This document shows positions 60,600-64,000 of a DNA stretch of 64,000 bases, one piece after another. Position 1 is the stretch's first letter. The number at the start of each line of letters is the position of its first letter. The notes under the pieces are model-generated. The model worked only from the letters and a program-made list of their open reading frames with translations, had not been told where the DNA came from and made no database searches. Source of the stretch: Bactrocera neohumeralis (lineage: Eukaryota > Arthropoda > Insecta > Diptera > Tephritidae); the NCBI RefSeq assembly GCF_024586455.1, contig NC_065921.1, forward strand, positions 64,605,528 through 64,669,527, written 5' to 3'. The translations under genes were made by a program, and so were the position numbers.

Positions 60600-60680
60600 A
60601 TCGCGCTCTCGCCAACATCGATACCGTTGTCACAAGATCGCAAACTCAACTGAACGCGACACACGATTTGCTATAAATTT
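60600..60680 (-). promoter_or_regulatory. Candidate RhoGEF core promoter (initiator plus DRE-like site)
   Basis: On the minus strand, GCGTTCAGTTGAG matches the arthropod initiator TCAGT(T/C), with the +1 A at 60651. A start here would give a 5' UTR of about 225 nt before the ATG at 60426. A DRE-like TATCGATG lies near +30, and GAGA/CTCTC-type tracts occur nearby (60600-60615 and 60960-61015). No convincing TATA box sits at -30. Location and motifs are seen; function is inferred. Confidence 0.35.
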
Positions 60681-61897
60681 TTGTTGAAATTCATTTTTGC
60701 CATAAGAATAATAAACAAACACATGTACAATTTTCTCCGACTAGCTGGCACAATATTTTCTCAATTGAGCTTTGCTTAGTAAACATAGAGAGTATTTTTC
60801 CCACAAAAATATGTACTTACATATACTTGTGTATGCGTATAAAAGGAAACGTGCGTTTGTGTAGCTCACGGGCTCGCCATATGATAAGCGAGATCGCACG
60901 CTATTCCAGTAGAATTGCGGCGATGACATCACTGTGGCTTTGTATCCGGCGATTACAGTCTTTCTCGCTCTCAGTGGTTGTTCTCTCATATAATTTCTCA
61001 TATACTCTCCCAGAACTCTCAATAAACATTTTTATAGCAACTTTACCAAAGTACTATCAGCTGTTGCATTGAATGAAATGTTTATTGTGGTATTTTGTTT
61101 ATAAACAAACGGAATCAATCAACGCTGTAATGTGATTAGCTCGAGGGAACTTTGTTTACATGCGCTCTGTTTACGTGTGTTTACCTGTTAAATAGAATGG
61201 CAGACAGCAATATGAGAAGCATGTTGGTATGATAATGTCTACTGATAATTGACAAGAGCATAATTAATTTTTTATTAAGTAAATAGATTTTCAAATATTT
61301 TGTAAAAATTATCTATTCCGTAGAATAAAAATGAATTTAAAGAAAATCGTTACTTTTTTATGCAAAACATAATCTTATGCAATTAAGCAATTAAATTATA
61401 AAGCAGCTGGAAAACTTTTTAACAATTATATCCCTCAACCCCTACATGTATTGCCTACATTTAGGGGCAATGGTTATTAAATTTACATATTTTTGGCAGA
61501 GAGTATATGATAAAATAAACTCAACTGGCGCAAAAATGCTGTGTGCGCCCGATTCTATCGCGCGGAACTTGATCTAAGACGAACTTTCAAGCAGTCGTAA
61601 TACTGCAGCATCTTCCAGACAGAAATTTTTGTGGTCAGAAAAGCTGCTGAAATAGCTAAAGGCGCAAGAAACGATATAAGAAAACCTCACAACAGCGTTC
61701 ATGGAAAATTTGATGAGATTATCAAAAGTGTCATCGCTTGGCTATTGAATCAGTGTTAAGGAATACGCAAGTCACTAAAAGCAAAATATAATAAAATATC
61801 CAAAAGAAATGATAGACGCAGCCGAGTGAGATGGAATGCCGTATGGACGAGCAGCATCGTCAATGACACATGTGGAAAGTAGGCAGTGCCATTGTAT
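60681..61897. other. Upstream region of RhoGEF
   Basis: 60740-61030 contains CTCTC/GAGAG tracts and, on the plus strand, TATAAAAG at 60838-60845. This is a promoter-like composition with no identifiable coding region. The remainder is unidentified. Confidence 0.4.
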
Positions 61898-62208
61898 CTC
61901 TTCTTCTTTACTGGCGTAGACACCGCTTACCCCATTATAGCCGAGTTAATTATAGGTCCTTCTCCACTTGGTCTTTCCAACGGAGTGGAGGTCTTCTTCT
62001 TCCTCTGCTTCCCCCGGCGGGTACTGCGTCGAATACTTTCAGAACTGGAGCGTTTTCGTCCATTCGGACAACATGGTCTAGCCACTGTAGCCGCTCTCTT
62101 ATAATTCGCTGAGCTATTTCAAGGTCGTCGTATATCTCATGCAGCTCATCGTTCCATCGAATGCGATATTCGCCGTGGCCAACGCGCAAAGGACCATAAA
62201 TCTTGTCA
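61898..62208 (-). mobile_element. 3' end of a non-LTR retrotransposon (RTE-like ORF2 C-terminus)
   Basis: The minus strand encodes KIYGPLRVGHGEYRIRW, then RLQWLDHVVRMDENAP, FDAVPAGGSRGRRRPPLRW and KDQVEKDL-stop. This is a very common C-terminal block of insect endonuclease/reverse-transcriptase LINE proteins. The frame stops just after EKDL, and a GAAGAAGA-ended tail follows, shared with the copy at 18.75 kb. It is 5'-truncated in the usual LINE manner and seems to have lost a short stretch before the tail. Confidence 0.88.
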
Positions 62209-64000
62209 TCTTCTTGTCATTGTGTAGTCAATAAACATTTCAGTAGTTAGTTTTTCCCGCATTTACTTTTTTCATTGAAAGTACTCTTTTTTGTCTATTG
62301 TAGTTGCTCCACAGATTTAGAGAATATGATTAAAAAAATAAGCTATTAAAAAAATCGTCTAATGGCTTCGAAATTTTCCCTGCTCGCTTTATTAAATTTA
62401 TTAAATATTTCGAGAGTTGTTTTGTACGTTAGCCTTCGACTTTAACCGGGAATAACTTTTGCCATCAGGGGCTACTTTAGTAGACGGTAGGAAAGTTAAA
62501 CAGTCTCTCTACCGAACATAATTACTATTAAATAGTTTTTCATCAATTCTCCACTTACCTCTAATCGACAGGTATAATTTTCGTTGGATATATGGTTGTT
62601 CAAGAAAAAGAACTTGGAGCCTTGCCGATAAGTATGGACAATCGTTAATAAATGAAGTGACCTTTACGCTCTTTAAAGACAACTTATAGACTAATTCATG
62701 GTGTATAAAGAGGTATAACACTTTTGATTAATGTTTCTCTATGTTATTTCAGGACCCACCATTACTATGAATATGAAACTGAAATATAGCTGTTAGGTCC
62801 GCGGATCTGTAGTCGCTGGACATACAGATGTCGAGGACCTCCTTTAAATCTTCATATGTTCGATTGTAAGGCAAGTTTTAATCTGTCATGTCACGCCTAC
62901 ATATTATTTCCTATCTCAAAGTGTTTTGCTGCCTAGAAAGAGCCTTTCAAAAAGTCATTTAACTGTTTGGAGACGGGCTTAAATGTCTAAGTCTAGGTTG
63001 TAATATTATATTATATAAGAAGGGTATATATTATAAGGGTATTGAACTAAACCAAAAACTCGATGGCCTCTAAAATCGTATAATATATCTAAAAAATCGT
63101 TTCTTATACAAACGGATCTCAATAACCATAAAGGACCCAAATCAATATCTAGCTCCATTTCACAAATTTTTTCTGAAAAACTCTTACGCATAAAAACTTT
63201 AGTATCTACTACATTAAGAAGTCCAAACATTTCAAAAGATTGTTTTTAGGTAGACAGCTGGTAGACTTATTCAGGAGGTGGAGAAACATAAAACCTCCGA
63301 AAGCTACTTTAGAAGCATTACATAAGTAGACTCCTTTGTTTGCAAAAATTACGCTGCAGCTTTCTAGAAATGTTTAAAATTTCTGAAGATTTTTGATTCT
63401 GTTGAACAAAATAATATTAGAATTGCAAAAGCTGTCTTTTTAATATCAACAAAACTGCAGACACATGGACGAAGTCGAACGCGACGTGTTACGACCCTTC
63501 CAATAAACAAAATGATCTCAGCACAATCAAAAATTTTAAAGCGAAAAGCAGCAAAAACAAAAACACCGCTTGCAACAAATTAACGCCGTCATGTGTCGAC
63601 ACTCTTATGCAAATTAGCGCAAATGAAGACGGGATCGCCAAAAATGCCAGCCATTGAGCAGCCGAAGCACAATTGTAGGTTGCGAGCATAAAGCAAAAAA
63701 AGTGCCATAAATGTTCTGAAAGAATGTGAGGCGACAGAGTTTTGCGAGAATTCTTGGAATCAAAAATTTTTTATTGTTGTCATTACTTTTTGCGAACGCG
63801 ATCTGCACTGATCTTCCGAAAATAATTCTCAGTGGTTTCTCGCCTCAATTTTACGACTGTGTGTATGTCAATGCATAATAAATATTTATATCTTCCTAAA
63901 ATTACAATAATGATGTCACGCGACCTCACTCAAGCAATTGTCTGCAATTGTGTTTTTGTACAACAAGTGATCGTGGCACGATCGTGAATGCCGCCGCAGA
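62209..64000. other. Upstream intergenic sequence, nothing recognised
   Basis: Mixed composition; the short open frames have no family motif. Confidence 0.45.

Noticed and set aside
60741..61022. 93-codon minus-strand open frame upstream of RhoGEF
   Set aside because: It overlaps promoter-like GAGA tracts and has no family motif. It could be a 5' exon but nothing supports that.
1..64000. Endogenous virus, bacterial operon or defence system
   Set aside because: No capsid, envelope, polymerase, operon structure or related motif was seen; the reverse-transcriptase-related pieces are all non-LTR.

Overview
The window looks like genomic DNA of a higher fly, most likely a tephritid fruit fly. That is an inference from AT-rich sequence, short phase-consistent introns next to one very long intron, arthropod-type promoter motifs, and many mariner, Helentron-like and non-LTR remnants of dipteran type. 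No species can be named from sequence alone.

Only one protein-coding gene can be assembled with confidence. It lies on the minus strand and I place it entirely inside the window: seven exons from 60426 down to 14656, 1512 coding bases, 503 residues. It encodes a Dbl-family Rho guanine nucleotide exchange factor. The order is a hydrophobic N-terminal segment, a Ser/Pro/Asn-rich linker, a DH domain split over three exons, a PH domain, and a hydrophobic C-terminal tail. All six junctions have GT/AG ends and keep the frame. The intron between the first two DH exons is about 38.7 kb (17068-55758) and makes up 60 percent of the window. A tRNA-Val(UAC) gene with its oligo-T terminator sits inside it on the same strand.

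Layout: 1-14655 lies downstream of the gene and holds decayed mariner-like, LINE and Helentron-like fragments plus two MITEs. 14656-17067 holds the four 3' exons, with a ~590-bp hexanucleotide array in one short intron. 17068-55758 is the giant intron: nested mariners, a non-LTR element, Helentron-derived repeats, TTAA-flanked MITEs, a Helentron protein remnant and the tRNA. 55759-60426 holds the three 5' exons. 60427-64000 is the promoter side and upstream sequence, with one LINE 3' end.

The repeats form several groups. (i) At least three mariner lineages, two copies still bounded by TA. (ii) A related transposase group seen as three decayed fragments. (iii) Two interspersed families with a 5' palindrome, a GTCY-type microsatellite and a 3' hairpin, the architecture of DINE-1/HINE elements. 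(iv) Three TTAA-flanked MITEs that share internal motifs though their ends have diverged. (v) Non-LTR elements, one an internally deleted copy inserted in a mariner.

I see no bacterial, viral or defence system here. The more interesting points are the doubly hydrophobic RhoGEF, the TTAA MITE group, the Helentron-like remnant with inverted repeats, and several nested insertions that give a relative chronology.
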